A DNA stretch of 64,000 nt from Bacillus sp. Bos-x628 (GCF_040500475.1 NZ_CP159358.1:1984001-2048000); one strand, 5' to 3'. Numbered from the stretch's first letter, positions 16,539 through 26,626 are shown. Notes: generated by a model not told the origin, from the letters alone. Translations and numbers: made by a program.

Positions 16539-17948
16539 TCAAGAGGACGCTGCGTCCTCTTTTGTATCTTCTTTGATACGTTGCCTTTGACTCGATTCTA
16601 TCTTGCCTTTATCCTGTGTCGACTGCTCTTTACTCTTATCTTCCTGATCATCATCGTCCGGCGATTGATCCCTTCGATTATTTTTAGAAACAGGTTGATC
16701 CTCCGAATCAGTTGAGATGAGTTTGACCTTGACCTTCGATCTTGATAATGACCATGTCACATTTTGAGGACCATTCACTTGCACTTTGACCTCATGTGAA
16801 CCTTCGTTCAGATCTGCGACATTGATATAGGCCTCAACATCTGAAGCTTTTAGATGATCAATTGCGCTCTTTGACCCTTTGGCTGTCAATGTAATCCGTC
16901 CAGAAGATGGACTCACAAATTGAGAGGTGAGATTCTTACTAAGACCCACGACGGATATCGGCACATTATCCATTTTTTTCTGCTCAGCTGTTGCAACTTT
17001 CACTTTGATTTTGACTGTTTCAGGCGAAACCTTTTTCACACCATCTGGCAGCGGGATTTCCGCATCAATCTCCGTATCATCTTTAATTTTGCTAAGGTCT
17101 AGCGTGACTCCATCAATAAAATCAAGTGCATCCAGTACCTTTTGAGAACCGTATACCGTGACCTCACTCGGACTTGTCTCGATGCTTGAGATACTAATCC
17201 CATCCGGTAAATTACCTGTCCGCTCAATCTTAAACGGAACCTTTTTACTCGGACTTGTGATGGGGACTGTAATATCGACAACTGATGGACTTACTTCAAC
17301 CGGCAGCTCATTTCCATTGCTATCGTATACTGTGAGCTTCGCTTCTTTTTGAATTTGTTCATCGACATCCTCTAAATTGACAAATGCTTTAATAACAGAA
17401 ATTTTGTCAATGACATCCTTCGACCCAGTGACTGTTACTTTTTTCGGATTCACAATTGGCTGTTCTGGTGAATAGCCGTCTTTTATTTTATTTTGATTGT
17501 AAAATTCTGTTTCAACAGGAAATTCCGCTGATGTTTTCTCTTGTATCGTTACTGTCGTAACAGATGGGTTAATCGTTAGGGTGAGACCCTGCGATACACC
17601 TCTTGCCTTCAGCTCCACCTTATGTGTACCTGTCGTTAAATGTTGCATATCTGCGTAAATTTCAAAGTTTTTTGTTTGTCTAGCCGTTTTCACAGCACTT
17701 GTTGATCCTTTAATGGTAACATTGACTGTCTGTGGCACACCTGTGACGACATATTTTTCGTCATCATAATATGCTTTAACAGGAATGTCTGTTAAGGTTG
17801 CTTCATCAGTTGTAGATGTTGGAAAAAAGGATTCACCGATTTTTTTCGGCGAGGGCGCTTGCGCTGAATTGACTGCTCCATACAGCAATAAAGCGAAGAC
17901 CAATGCAAGAAACTTTACAGCCCAGCGATTATTTAAAATCTTATCCAT
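16539..17948 (-). CDS. cdaR: CdaA regulator CdaR (YbbR)
   Basis: The protein of about 469 residues has an N-terminal membrane anchor (WAVKFLALVFALLLYG) followed by four extracellular YbbR-type beta repeats and a hydrophilic, charged, low-complexity C-terminal tail (SPDDDDQEDKSKEQS). It regulates the membrane diadenylate cyclase CdaA. The start is the ATG at 17948 after GGAGGGGC; it overlaps the cdaA end by 8 nt, so the longer frame beginning at 18014 is not the real protein. The disordered tail is longer or shorter in different Bacillus species and is probably unconstrained. Confidence 0.93.
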   Translation of the reverse strand: MDKILNNRWAVKFLALVFALLLYGAVNSAQAPSPKKIGESFFPTSTTDEATLTDIPVKAYYDDEKYVVTGVPQTVNVTIKGSTSAVKTARQTKNFEIYADMQHLTTGTHKVELKARGVSQGLTLTINPSVTTVTIQEKTSAEFPVETEFYNQNKIKDGYSPEQPIVNPKKVTVTGSKDVIDKISVIKAFVNLEDVDEQIQKEAKLTVYDSNGNELPVEVSPSVVDITVPITSPSKKVPFKIERTGNLPDGISISSIETSPSEVTVYGSQKVLDALDFIDGVTLDLSKIKDDTEIDAEIPLPDGVKKVSPETVKIKVKVATAEQKKMDNVPISVVGLSKNLTSQFVSPSSGRITLTAKGSKSAIDHLKASDVEAYINVADLNEGSHEVKVQVNGPQNVTWSLSRSKVKVKLISTDSEDQPVSKNNRRDQSPDDDDQEDKSKEQSTQDKGKIESSQRQRIKEDTKEDAASS

Positions 17949-18762
17949 TTTTCTTGCCCCTCCAATACCATTTGGTCGAGGAAGCATCTTTGCTGTTCTT
18001 ACTAAACTCAGCAATCAGCATTTCTTCAAGCGCTTCTTCTGTCAATTCTCGATGGAGATCTCCATTTCTCGCAACACTGATACTGCCTGTCTCCTCTGAG
18101 ACGATCACTGTTAAGCTGTCAGTCACTTCACTAATACCTACAGCCGCTCTATGACGGGTTCCCAGTTCCTTTGAGATAAAAGGACTCTCTGACAGCGGCA
18201 AATAACAAGCCGCAGCTGCAATCTCATCACGCTTCATAATCACAGCACCGTCATGAAGTGGTGTATTCGGAATGAAAATATTAATAAGCAGCTCAGAACT
18301 CACCTTTGCATTCAAAGGAATTCCTGTCTCTATGTAATCATTCATCCCAGTATCGCGCTCAATTGTCAATAGCGCCCCTATTCTACGTTTTGCCATATAA
18401 TTAATTGCTTTTGTAATTGCCTCGATCGTTTTTTTCTGCTGTTCCTCTACAGGTGTCCCGCTTCTTGAAAAGAAACGGCCGCGCCCAAGCTGCTCAAGTG
18501 CTCTCCTTAGCTCTGGCTGAAAAATAATAATGATCGCAAGGAAACCCCATGTAATCGCTTGATCCATCAGCCATTGAAGTGTGTTTAGACCGAGATACGC
18601 ACTTCCCATTCTGACGAGAACAATGACCACAATTCCCTTTAAAAGCTGAACAGCTTTTGTTCCGCGGATGACCATCATTAATTTATATATCACATACCAA
18701 ACAACGAGAATATCAACAGCATTACCGAGGTACTGCAAAAAAGGAATATCCCCTAAAGCCAT
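17941..18762 (-). CDS. cdaA: Diadenylate cyclase CdaA
   Basis: The 273-residue membrane protein has three N-terminal transmembrane helices (residues about 8-85) and a cytoplasmic DAC domain. LHDGAVI and GTRHRAAVG are the DGA and RHR motifs that bind ATP and metal. It makes the essential messenger c-di-AMP from two ATP, controlling potassium and osmotic balance. It heads the cdaA-cdaR-glmM operon and has its own promoter. Confidence 0.97.
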   Translation of the reverse strand: MALGDIPFLQYLGNAVDILVVWYVIYKLMMVIRGTKAVQLLKGIVVIVLVRMGSAYLGLNTLQWLMDQAITWGFLAIIIIFQPELRRALEQLGRGRFFSRSGTPVEEQQKKTIEAITKAINYMAKRRIGALLTIERDTGMNDYIETGIPLNAKVSSELLINIFIPNTPLHDGAVIMKRDEIAAAACYLPLSESPFISKELGTRHRAAVGISEVTDSLTVIVSEETGSISVARNGDLHRELTEEALEEMLIAEFSKNSKDASSTKWYWRGKKNG

Positions 18763-18815
18763 TTCCTCGTCCTCCAGAATTTTTAAGTTTCTTCGTATGT
18801 TGCATTTTTTATAAA

Positions 18816-18857
18816 AAAAGAGCCTATGTATAAATACATAGCGTGGCTATTATATCA
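18816..18857 (-). promoter_or_regulatory. cdaA promoter with hairpin at the transcript start
   Basis: An extended -10 (TGATATAAT, 18857-18849) is present; the -35 is weak. The transcript would start within a few bases of CTATGTA-TTTA-TACATAG followed by GCTC and seven T (to about 18810). A terminator-like stem right at the 5' end suggests attenuation or 5'-end protection of the cdaA message. Confidence 0.55.
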
Positions 18858-18931
18858 CATTTTGTTTCAGCAAGGAAAATAGTTGCCCTATATAGTTTAC
18901 AATGCGACATGTATAACCGCCGATCGAATAG

Positions 18932-18965
18932 AAAAAGAGCAGCCTCACCAGGAGTCTGCTCTATG
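18932..18965 (-). terminator. rsiW terminator
   Basis: AGAGCAG pairs with CTGCTCT across a 13-nt loop and is followed by TTTTTC on the minus strand. It lies directly after the rsiW stop and separates sigW-rsiW from cdaA. Confidence 0.8.
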
Positions 18966-18973
18966 TTGTTTGA

Positions 18974-19600
18974 TTACTTTTGCTCCTCTGGTCCAATCAC
19001 CCGCATCACTTCTTGTGCTGTGGATTTCATTTTGTACCAGATCCAATCAAACACTTCATTAATTTCATTGATATGACCAGTGACTTGTCCGGCAGAAGCT
19101 GTCAACTGTTCTCCATTGACGACCGTTACATTTCCATCAACCTTGCCCTCTACAATCAATTTGCCATTTTTGACAGTCACATCACCTTTGACGGTTTCCC
19201 CTTTAGGCACTGTCACTGTATTATTTTCAACAACGAGATTCGGCTGCTTAGACACACTAAAATTATGATCAGTATTCCAGCTTGTAAACAGACTGCCTCC
19301 CATCAATATCACAAAGAGAGCAGCGGCTACCATCAGTGGGTGAGATTTGATCCATCTTTGAATCGACACGCGCTTTTTCTCCTTTGGAAGACCACCCATC
19401 ACCTTTGCAGTGAAATCTGACGGTGCTTCTATATGAGACGTACTCTGCACAAGCGCAACGGATTTCTCAATTTGTTGAAAATGAGTACGGCACTCCTCAC
19501 ACGATTGCAGATGGGTCTTTAATTCTTTTTCATCTTCGGGTATGATATCCCGGTCTAAATACTGATGCATAAGCTGGACGATTTTATCCTGACAGCTCAT
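18974..19600 (-). CDS. rsiW: Anti-sigma-W factor RsiW
   Basis: The 208-residue protein is a membrane-anchored anti-sigma factor. HLQSCEECRTHF near residue 30-41 is the zinc-binding HxxxCxxC of the ZAS domain that holds SigW; a single membrane segment (LMVAAALFVILMGGSLF) follows, then an extracellular domain. Regulated proteolysis (PrsW, RasP, Clp) releases SigW under envelope stress. The start is ATG at 19600 after GAGGTGA; it is 14 nt past the sigW stop. Confidence 0.95.
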   Translation of the reverse strand: MSCQDKIVQLMHQYLDRDIIPEDEKELKTHLQSCEECRTHFQQIEKSVALVQSTSHIEAPSDFTAKVMGGLPKEKKRVSIQRWIKSHPLMVAAALFVILMGGSLFTSWNTDHNFSVSKQPNLVVENNTVTVPKGETVKGDVTVKNGKLIVEGKVDGNVTVVNGEQLTASAGQVTGHINEINEVFDWIWYKMKSTAQEVMRVIGPEEQK

Positions 19601-19614
19601 CAAAATCACCTCAC

Positions 19615-20178
19615 TCAAAGGTCTCTCAACTGTTTCCGGAGAGCCTCTCTCCCCCTGTGTATTCTCGTTTTCACCGTACCAACTGGTATATTCAGAATCT
19701 CACTAATTTCTTTTAACGAGAGTTCATCAATATACTTTAGTACGATAACTAAACGATATTTATCAGGTAATCTTAAAATTTTTTGCTGAATGGTGCTCGA
19801 TAATTCAAGAGACAACACCTCATCCTCTGGCAGAACGCCGTCGGCAGCAATTTGAGAATACATATTGAGTCCTTCTGTTCCTGCAACCTCTGCATCTAAA
19901 TAATAATCCGGCTTTTTTTTGCGAATACGGTCGATGGTCAAGTTGGTTGCAATGCGATACAGCCATGTGGAAAACTTACGATTCACATCATAACTTTCAA
20001 TATTCACATAAGCACGAATGAACGCCTCCTGCGCAATATCCTCCGCTTCATGTGCGTTCCCAAGCATACGATAGCATAGCTGATAAATTTTGTCTTTATA
20101 CAGGTCTACAATGTCTGTAAATGCGTTCTGGTCGCCTTTTTTTACTTGCTTAATTCTTTTTTTTATTATTGTGTCCAT
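19615..20178 (-). CDS. sigW: ECF sigma factor SigW
   Basis: The 187-residue ECF sigma factor directs the envelope-stress and antimicrobial-peptide resistance regulon. Region 2 (AEDIAQEAFIRAYVN, STWLYRIATNLTIDRIRKKK) and region 4 (LKEISEILNIPVGTVKTRIHRGREAL) are intact. I chose the ATG at 20178 (MDTIIKKR) because it aligns with the B. subtilis protein and length of 187; the frame extends 8 codons further upstream. The gene is preceded by its own SigW-type promoter. Confidence 0.97.
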   Translation of the reverse strand: MDTIIKKRIKQVKKGDQNAFTDIVDLYKDKIYQLCYRMLGNAHEAEDIAQEAFIRAYVNIESYDVNRKFSTWLYRIATNLTIDRIRKKKPDYYLDAEVAGTEGLNMYSQIAADGVLPEDEVLSLELSSTIQQKILRLPDKYRLVIVLKYIDELSLKEISEILNIPVGTVKTRIHRGREALRKQLRDL

Positions 20179-20213
20179 AGTATATTCAACCTCTGCCTTC
20201 ACCGGTCTTTATG

Positions 20214-20241
20214 TATACGAACCTTTTACCAAAAGGTTTCA
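20214..20241 (-). promoter_or_regulatory. SigW autoregulatory promoter
   Basis: TGAAAC (20241-20236) and CGTATA (20219-20214) are separated by exactly 16 nt, the consensus of SigW-dependent promoters, and lie just before sigW. This gives positive autoregulation. Confidence 0.92.
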
Positions 20242-20345
20242 TTCTCCTCTAAAAAATAGTGTAACAAATTTTTGACAGCGTGTTATGCATATCAGCTGGT
20301 AAAAACCTTAACATATCCTTAAAATTCATTCTCTTTTGCTCACAA

Positions 20346-20373
20346 TAAAAAAAGACCAGGAACAAATCCCGAT
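20346..20373 (-). terminator. rocF terminator
   Basis: GATCGGGA pairs with TCCTGGTC and is followed by seven T on the minus strand, starting at the rocF stop codon. Confidence 0.8.
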
Positions 20374-21288
20374 CTACAATAACTTTTCACCCATTAAAGA
20401 GCCAATTAAAGCAACAGCCGCTTCTGCTGTTTTATTTCGCTCATCTAATACTGGATTAACCTCAACAAATTCAGCAGAAGTCAAAATGCCCGATTCCTCT
20501 AAAAGCTCCATAGCAAGATGACTCTCTCGATAACTCATTCCACCTGCAACTGGTGTCCCTACGCCAGGGCATTCTGCTGGATCTAATCCGTCTAAATCAA
20601 GAGACAAATGAACACCGTCGGTTCTCTCCTTTAAATACGCAATAGATTCCTCCATTACCTTCGTCATCCCCAACCGGTCAATCTCATGCATCGTATATAC
20701 CTTAATGCCTTTTTCTCTAATTAACACACGCTCTCCTTCATCTAAGGAACGAGCACCAATTAAAATAACATTTTCAGGTTTTACTTTTGGAGAATAACCG
20801 CCAATATTCGTTAAATCAGAATGCCCAAGACCAAGACTGACTGCAAGCGGCATTCCATGGATATTCCCAGAAGGAGACGTTTCCTCCGTATTTAAATCAC
20901 CGTGCGCATCATACCAAATAACACCTAGATTTTCATAATGCTTAGAAACTCCTGCCAATGTTCCAATTGCAATGCTATGATCACCGCCTAAAATCAGCGG
21001 GAATGAACCTGACTGAACAATTCCATCTACCTTTTCAGCAAGCAGCTTATTCGCACTCGCATTCTCCGTTAAATTTTTTAATTTCTCACTCGTATACAGC
21101 CCTTTTTCATCGTCCCTTTGCTCGACTGGAATATCTCCTAGATCTTCCACATCAAATGAAAGCGATTCCAATTTTTCCTTTACTCCTGCACACCGAATCG
21201 CACTTGGCCCCATATCCACGCCTCTTCTCATTTGACCCAAGTCCATTGGAACACCCACAATTGTGACCTTCTTTCGATTTTTTCCCAT
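20374..21288 (-). CDS. rocF: Arginase RocF
   Basis: The 304-residue enzyme hydrolyses arginine to ornithine and urea. GGDHSIAIG, IWYDAHGDLNT and HLSLDLDGLDP carry the His and Asp ligands of the two manganese ions. Length is standard. It stands alone between the tRNA cluster and sigW; in B. subtilis rocF is in another operon, so this position is a feature of other Bacillus lineages. Ribosome binding site AAAGGGG precedes the ATG. Confidence 0.95.
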   Translation of the reverse strand: MGKNRKKVTIVGVPMDLGQMRRGVDMGPSAIRCAGVKEKLESLSFDVEDLGDIPVEQRDDEKGLYTSEKLKNLTENASANKLLAEKVDGIVQSGSFPLILGGDHSIAIGTLAGVSKHYENLGVIWYDAHGDLNTEETSPSGNIHGMPLAVSLGLGHSDLTNIGGYSPKVKPENVILIGARSLDEGERVLIREKGIKVYTMHEIDRLGMTKVMEESIAYLKERTDGVHLSLDLDGLDPAECPGVGTPVAGGMSYRESHLAMELLEESGILTSAEFVEVNPVLDERNKTAEAAVALIGSLMGEKLL

Positions 21289-21394
21289 ATGTACATCCCC
21301 TTTCCGTTCATGCTTTTATTCTACTGTCTCGATGCCTCCTGACTCAACTCGACAACATTTTGAATAGTTATACAACATCTCTCATTTCAACATA

Positions 21395-21424
21395 AAAAAA
21401 GACACCTTTTTTTGAAAAGGTGTC
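21395..21424 (-). terminator. Terminator of the tRNA cluster
   Basis: AAGACACCTT pairs with AAGGTGTCTT across a short loop and is followed by TTTTTTT on the minus strand, directly after tRNA-Gln. Confidence 0.85.
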
Positions 21425-21428
21425 TTGA

Positions 21429-21500
21429 CTGGGCTAGCTGGATTCGAACCAACGCATGACGGAGTCAAAGTCCGTTGCCTTACCGCTTGGCTATAGCCCA
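21429..21500 (-). tRNA. tRNA-Gln(UUG)
   Basis: Acceptor TGGGCTA/TAGCCCA, D-arm, anticodon TTG in the loop CTTTGAC and T-loop GGTTCGAATCC are all present in 72 nt. No encoded CCA. Confidence 0.95.
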
Positions 21501-21504
21501 AAAA

Positions 21505-21590
21505 TGGTGGAGGGGGACGGATTCGAACCGCCGAACCCGGAGGGAGCGGATTTACAGTCCGCCGCGTTTAGCCACTTCGCTACCCCTCCA
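21505..21590 (-). tRNA. tRNA-Tyr(GUA)
   Basis: A class II tRNA with a long variable arm and anticodon GTA in CTGTAAA; the 3' CCA is encoded. Confidence 0.95.
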
Positions 21591-21616
21591 CATATAAAAT
21601 TGATAAAGAAAAACAG

Positions 21617-21689
<73 letters not shown>

Positions 21690-21695
21690 ATATAA

Positions 21696-21771
21696 TGGTG
21701 GAGGATGACGGGCTCGAACCGCCGACCCTCTGCTTGTAAGGCAGATGCTCTCCCAGCTGAGCTAATCCTCC
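21696..21771 (-). tRNA. tRNA-Val(UAC)
   Basis: Anticodon TAC within CCTTACAAG; T-loop GGTTCGAGCCC; encoded CCA. Confidence 0.95.
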
Positions 21772-21777
21772 ACATCA

Positions 21778-21852
21778 TGGTGACCCGTACGGGATTCGAA
21801 CCCGTGTTACCGCCGTGAAAGGGCGGTGTCTTAACCGCTTGACCAACGGGCC
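21778..21852 (-). tRNA. tRNA-Glu(UUC)
   Basis: Anticodon TTC within CCTTTCACG; T-loop GGTTCGAATCC; encoded CCA. It is the first tRNA of this five-gene minus-strand cluster. Confidence 0.95.
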
Positions 21853-21988
21853 AATTTGTCAAGTTTACTGTTTCCTTGAAGCTGACAAAAGTTATTATAT
21901 ACAGGTTGTTCCCTTTTTGTAAAGGGTAATTTTATTATTTTTATTTTCTAACAATTCATCTTATCCTAAGTCATCTTCATTTTTGAAA

Positions 21989-22025
21989 TGAAATTTCAAT
22001 ATATAAAAATATTATTGAAATTTCA
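21989..22025 (+). promoter_or_regulatory. Probable MurR operator
   Basis: TGAAATTTCAAT (21989-22000) and its inverse ATTGAAATTTCA (22014-22025) lie 13 nt apart; each arm is itself palindromic. The position about 60-100 nt before murQ, with an RpiR-type regulator gene in the operon, makes this the likely MurR-binding site. Confidence 0.65.
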
Positions 22026-22086
22026 TGCCATCATTAATATACTGAAAATGAAGAAATAACAGGCGCAATGCCAGGAGGTATATCAC

Positions 22087-22998
22087 ATGCAGCCATCTCA
22101 ACTGCGTTCTTTAACAACTGAATCAAGAAATCCTCACACGATGAGAATCTCACAAGCTAATCCGCTTGAAATACTCCAGATGATTAATGAAGAAGATATG
22201 AAGGTCGCTCAAGCGGTCAATCGCGTACTTCCACATGTGAAAACAGCAAGTGATTTTGCTGATGAATCCATCACAAATGGAGGAAGATTGATCTACATGG
22301 GCGCAGGGACAAGTGGGAGAATTGGTGTCATGGATGCCGTTGAATGCCCGCCCACCTACAGCGTCTCACCTGATGTGATTGTAGGCATCATGGCAGGCGG
22401 AGACTCAGCCTTTTCTCAAGCTGCCGAAGATGTAGAAGACAGTGAAGAAGCCGGCAAACAAGATTTGATACGCATCCAACTTTCTTCAAAAGATACTGTC
22501 GTCGGCATAGCGGCAAGCGGCAGAACACCTTACATTATTGGCGCTTTAACCTATGCAAAATCTATTGGGGCAAAAACAGTCGCCCTCAGCTGTAATGAAC
22601 AAGCAAAAATTAGTGAGCTGGCAGACTGCGCCATTGAAGTCGTCGTTGGGCCTGAAGCCATCACCGGCTCAACACGAATGAAAGCTGCAACCGCTCATAA
22701 AATGATTTTAAATATGATTTCTACATCAGTCATGATCAGACAAGGCAAAGTATACGAAAACCTAATGGTCGATGTAAAAGTGAGCAATCATAAATTAAAA
22801 GAACGAGCCATCACCATGATTCAACATGTGACAAATGCTTCCTATGAACAAGCTCTAAAAACCCTTGAGGCTGCCGAATTAGAAGTCAAAACAGCCATCG
22901 TCATGCTCCAGGCAAAAACAGATAAGAAAACAGCAAAGAATTTACTTCATCAAACGAACGGCCACATCGACAAAGCCATACTGCGTCATCAATCTTAA
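22087..22998 (+). CDS. murQ: N-acetylmuramic acid 6-phosphate etherase MurQ
   Basis: The 303-residue SIS-domain enzyme cleaves the lactyl ether of MurNAc-6-phosphate to GlcNAc-6-phosphate and lactate. The family signature [22 protein letters not shown] (read as [12 protein letters not shown] and DAVECPPT) holds a catalytic Glu and the phosphate loop; [16 protein letters not shown] is the second signature. It heads the six-gene MurNAc recycling operon. Strong ribosome binding site AGGAGG 8 nt before the ATG. Confidence 0.96.
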   Translation: MQPSQLRSLTTESRNPHTMRISQANPLEILQMINEEDMKVAQAVNRVLPHVKTASDFADESITNGGRLIYMGAGTSGRIGVMDAVECPPTYSVSPDVIVGIMAGGDSAFSQAAEDVEDSEEAGKQDLIRIQLSSKDTVVGIAASGRTPYIIGALTYAKSIGAKTVALSCNEQAKISELADCAIEVVVGPEAITGSTRMKAATAHKMILNMISTSVMIRQGKVYENLMVDVKVSNHKLKERAITMIQHVTNASYEQALKTLEAAELEVKTAIVMLQAKTDKKTAKNLLHQTNGHIDKAILRHQS

Positions 22999-23011
22999 AG
23001 GAGGCGGTTAT

Positions 23012-23881
23012 ATGTCAGCAGGTGGACTCACCCTACTACACACAATGAAATCAAAGCTCCCCCAATCTGAAAAAACCATTGCAGACTACATTCTTGCCTA
23101 TCCTGACAAAGTCATTAAGAGCACAGTACATGAAATCAGTCAGGCTGCCGGTGCAAGCAGTTCAGCTGTCGTTCGCCTTTGTAAATCTCTTGGGCTTGAT
23201 GGATATCATGATTTAAAAATGAGGATCGCTGGAGATTTAATGAATGCAGACAAACAAGGCTACCGAGATATTGAACAAGATGAACCACTGAACTCCATCA
23301 TTCAAAAGACAGCAGGAAACTCTATTCAATCCATTCGAGACACAGCCTCTATTTTAAATTTAGAAGCTTTAGAAAAAGCCGTTCAACTGCTTCTCTCTGC
23401 GAAACAAATACACTTTATCGGTGTTGGTGCATCTGGTATCGTCGCAGCCGATGCACAGCAAAAATTCTTGAGAATCAACTATGCGGCGACAGCATTTACT
23501 GACATGCATATTGCATCCACTGTCATCGCAAACGCAGGAAAGAATGACATCGTGTTCGGTATATCCTTTTCAGGAGAGACCGAAGAGATTATTCATGCTC
23601 TTCAGCTCGCAAAAGATCATCAAGTGAAAACCATCGCCTTAACGCATCCAGGTCATACCAGCGTTTCTTCGTTGTGTGATGTTCACCTAACGACTTCTGG
23701 TTCGAATGAAGCACCTTTTCGCAGCGCTGCCACTTCCTCTAGAATGGCACAGCTTTACTTAATTGATGTCTTATTTCTCAGCCTAGCTTCCCGTCAATAT
23801 GAACAAACAGCTCAATATATTGACAAAACAAGGCATGCCATCCGCTCCATGAAAAGAAAATCAAAGGGGGATTCAACATGA
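23012..23881 (+). CDS. murR: MurNAc operon regulator MurR (RpiR family)
   Basis: The 289-residue protein has an N-terminal RpiR helix-turn-helix (VHEISQAAGASSSAVVRLCKSLG, here residues about 40-62, given in part) and a C-terminal SIS domain (HFIGVGASGIVAADA, ISFSGETEEI) that senses a sugar phosphate, most likely MurNAc-6-phosphate. It is expected to repress this operon through the palindrome upstream of murQ. Its stop overlaps the murP start by 4 nt. Confidence 0.93.
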   Translation: MSAGGLTLLHTMKSKLPQSEKTIADYILAYPDKVIKSTVHEISQAAGASSSAVVRLCKSLGLDGYHDLKMRIAGDLMNADKQGYRDIEQDEPLNSIIQKTAGNSIQSIRDTASILNLEALEKAVQLLLSAKQIHFIGVGASGIVAADAQQKFLRINYAATAFTDMHIASTVIANAGKNDIVFGISFSGETEEIIHALQLAKDHQVKTIALTHPGHTSVSSLCDVHLTTSGSNEAPFRSAATSSRMAQLYLIDVLFLSLASRQYEQTAQYIDKTRHAIRSMKRKSKGDST

Positions 23882-25257
23882 GTCATCAAAATAAATATCA
23901 GCAGTTAGCGGAAGAGATCCTTTCGCTTTGCGGTGGTCCAGATAACATCTCTTCCCATACACATTGTATGACACGTCTCCGTATTACACCAATCGACAAC
24001 GAGAAGATTCAATTGGCAAAGATCCAAGAACTTGATGGCGTCATCGGCGTCGTTGAAGCTGAAACACTCCAAATTATTTTAGGCACTGGCGTCGTAAACC
24101 AAGTATCAAGTGCGTTTGAACAACTGCTGAACTCATCCAATACGTATGACCTGAAAAACGAAGCACAAAAGAACAAACAAGTCATTTCACAAAAAAATCG
24201 CACCCCCTTCAAATTATTTTTACGCCGCATTGCCAGCATCTTTATTCCAATTATTCCGGCGCTTGTTGCCTCAGGACTCATTACAGGTATGACAAAAGCA
24301 ATCGTGCAAGCGGGCTGGCTTGATGAGAAATCCCAAGCTGCGATTATTTTAACCGTCATTGGCTCAGGCTTGTTCGCTTACCTCGGTATATTAGTTGGTA
24401 CAAATGCCGCAAAAGAATTTGGTGGCTCTCCCGCATTAGGAGCGTTAGCTGGTATTCTCATTATCAACCCAGCTTCTGCCGATATTATGTTATTTGGTAC
24501 AAATATTCTTCCAGGAAGAGGCGGATTGATTGGGGTTCTTCTTGCAGCCATGTTTATGGCACTAGTTGAAACCCGTATAAGACGCTTCGTCCCGCAATCT
24601 CTCGATATCATCATCACACCAACATTCACATTACTCATTACAGGAATTTTCACGTACATGATCTTCATGCCTGTCGGTGGATTTATATCTGATGCCATTA
24701 CCTCAGGATTGACTTACTTATTAAACATTGGCGGTATTTTTTCAGGATTTGTTCTTGGCGCCACCTTCCTTCCACTTGTAGTTACAGGACTTCACCAAGG
24801 CTTAACACCTATTCATATGGAGCTCATCAATTCCATTGGGGATGATCCTCTTTTGCCAATTCTAGCTATGGGTGGTGCAGGTCAGGTCGGTGCTGCATTC
24901 GCTATCTTTATGAAAACAAAGAAGATAAAGCTAAAGAGAGCCATTGCAGGTGGACTTCCTTCAGGCATGCTGGGCATTGGAGAGCCGCTCATTTTTGGTG
25001 TAACACTGCCGCTAGGAAGGCCTTTTTTAACAGCCTGTCTCGGTGCTGGAATAGGCGGCGCATTTCAAGCCTATTTCCAAATAGCAACAAAGGCTATTGG
25101 CGTCTCAGGTCTTCCGCTTACCTTCATTGTACACACACATCAAATGGTCCTTTACTTAATCGGCCTGTTTATTGCGTATGTCGCTGGATTTATTTTCACA
25201 TACTTATTTGGCTTTCATGATGACATGGCTGTTGAATTCGAGGAAACCACCAATTAA
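23878..25257 (+). CDS. murP: PTS N-acetylmuramic acid transporter EIIBC MurP
   Basis: The 459-residue protein joins an N-terminal EIIB domain (phosphorylated Cys in SSHTHCMTRLRI, residue about 30) to a ten-segment EIIC domain with the sugar-site motif GIGEPLIFGV. It imports and phosphorylates MurNAc. No EIIA domain is fused, so it depends on another EIIA (the glucose EIIA does this in B. subtilis). Confidence 0.94.
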   Translation: MSHQNKYQQLAEEILSLCGGPDNISSHTHCMTRLRITPIDNEKIQLAKIQELDGVIGVVEAETLQIILGTGVVNQVSSAFEQLLNSSNTYDLKNEAQKNKQVISQKNRTPFKLFLRRIASIFIPIIPALVASGLITGMTKAIVQAGWLDEKSQAAIILTVIGSGLFAYLGILVGTNAAKEFGGSPALGALAGILIINPASADIMLFGTNILPGRGGLIGVLLAAMFMALVETRIRRFVPQSLDIIITPTFTLLITGIFTYMIFMPVGGFISDAITSGLTYLLNIGGIFSGFVLGATFLPLVVTGLHQGLTPIHMELINSIGDDPLLPILAMGGAGQVGAAFAIFMKTKKIKLKRAIAGGLPSGMLGIGEPLIFGVTLPLGRPFLTACLGAGIGGAFQAYFQIATKAIGVSGLPLTFIVHTHQMVLYLIGLFIAYVAGFIFTYLFGFHDDMAVEFEETTN

Positions 25258-25270
25258 GGAGGTCTAAATC

Positions 25271-26626
25271 TTGAAGAAATGTTTTCTACTAACGACATGC
25301 TTGCTCATGCTCCTTGGCTTACCTGTACAAACATTTGCAACTAGCTCCCTGCCTGTATCGTCTTTGTCTAAAACAGCACCTGAAGAATATCCCATCTTAA
25401 AAAAAGCGAAACGACCGGAACAAGTAGGTTTTTCTTCTAGGCAGCTTAGGAAGGTTGATCAAATGATTCAAAACGATATCAAAGCAGGATTCCCAGGAGC
25501 CGCTCTTATCATCATCAAAAACGGAAAAATCGTACATCAAAAAGCGTACGGCTATCGACAAAAATATGACGGCACAAAGGAACTCAAATCGTATAAAAAA
25601 ATGAAAAAGGACACACTTTTTGACCTTGCGTCCAACACAAAAATGTATGCCACCAACTACGCTCTGCAAAAGCTCGTATACGAGCAAAAACTAGATGTAA
25701 ATGAAAAAATCCAGTCCATCTTGCCAGACTTTAAGGATGAACCAAATGCAAAGGTAACTGGCAAAGATCAACTTCGCGTGAAGGACCTTCTGACTCATTC
25801 CGCTGGGCTCCCTTCAAGTGTATTATTTTATAGTAAAAAAGCGGCTGGCTCATTTTTCTCACAAGACAGACAAACAACAATGAAATTGTTACCAAAAGTG
25901 CCTCTTCAATACGTGCCAGGAACCCAGCATATTTATAGTGACATTGATTACATGCTTTTAGGTATGATCGTCGAGAAAAAAACTGGGCTGCCTCTTGATC
26001 AATATGTAGAGTCCACCATCTACCGGCCATTAGGACTCAAACATACAACATTTAATCCACTGCAAAAAGGGTTTCAACCAAAGCATTTTGCAGCAACGGA
26101 ACGCTTAGGTAATACACGTGACGGTGTGATTGATTTTGAAAACGTTCGTCGATACACACTCATTGGCCAAGTACACGACGAGAAAGCTTATTATTCAATG
26201 GCAGGTGTCTCCGGTCATGCTGGTCTTTTCTCAAACATATCAGATATGGCCGTACTGCTTCAGCTCATGCTGAACAAAGGTGGCTATGGGAAGACGACAA
26301 TCTTTGATCAAGCTTCTATTGATCTCTTTACGACCTCCTCAGAGACGAACCCAACTTACGGTCTAGGCTGGAGAAAAAACGGACATACTGACATGGAATG
26401 GATGTTTGGAAAACATGCAAGTAACGAAGCTTTTGGCCATACTGGATGGACTGGGACAATGACTTTAATTGACCCAAAGTACCAACTGGGCGTTGCCTTG
26501 TTGACAAATAAGAAACATTCACCAGTCGTTTCACCCAATACCAACCCAAATCAATTTGAAGGCGATCTTTTTCCAACGGGTACTTATGGAAAGATCATGA
26601 CAGCAATCTACGAATCTTTTAAGTAA
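25271..26626 (+). CDS. amiE: N-acetylmuramoyl-L-alanine amidase AmiE (beta-lactamase-like)
   Basis: The 451-residue secreted protein has a signal peptide ([20 protein letters not shown]) and a serine beta-lactamase fold: SxxK as SNTK in [10 protein letters not shown], YxN-like YSD in IYSDIDYM and the third-motif region HTGWTGT. In B. subtilis the homologue YbbE removes the peptide from MurNAc. It acts outside the cell between NamZ and NagZ. Start is TTG at 25271 with AAGGAGG. Confidence 0.88.
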   Translation: MKKCFLLTTCLLMLLGLPVQTFATSSLPVSSLSKTAPEEYPILKKAKRPEQVGFSSRQLRKVDQMIQNDIKAGFPGAALIIIKNGKIVHQKAYGYRQKYDGTKELKSYKKMKKDTLFDLASNTKMYATNYALQKLVYEQKLDVNEKIQSILPDFKDEPNAKVTGKDQLRVKDLLTHSAGLPSSVLFYSKKAAGSFFSQDRQTTMKLLPKVPLQYVPGTQHIYSDIDYMLLGMIVEKKTGLPLDQYVESTIYRPLGLKHTTFNPLQKGFQPKHFAATERLGNTRDGVIDFENVRRYTLIGQVHDEKAYYSMAGVSGHAGLFSNISDMAVLLQLMLNKGGYGKTTIFDQASIDLFTTSSETNPTYGLGWRKNGHTDMEWMFGKHASNEAFGHTGWTGTMTLIDPKYQLGVALLTNKKHSPVVSPNTNPNQFEGDLFPTGTYGKIMTAIYESFK

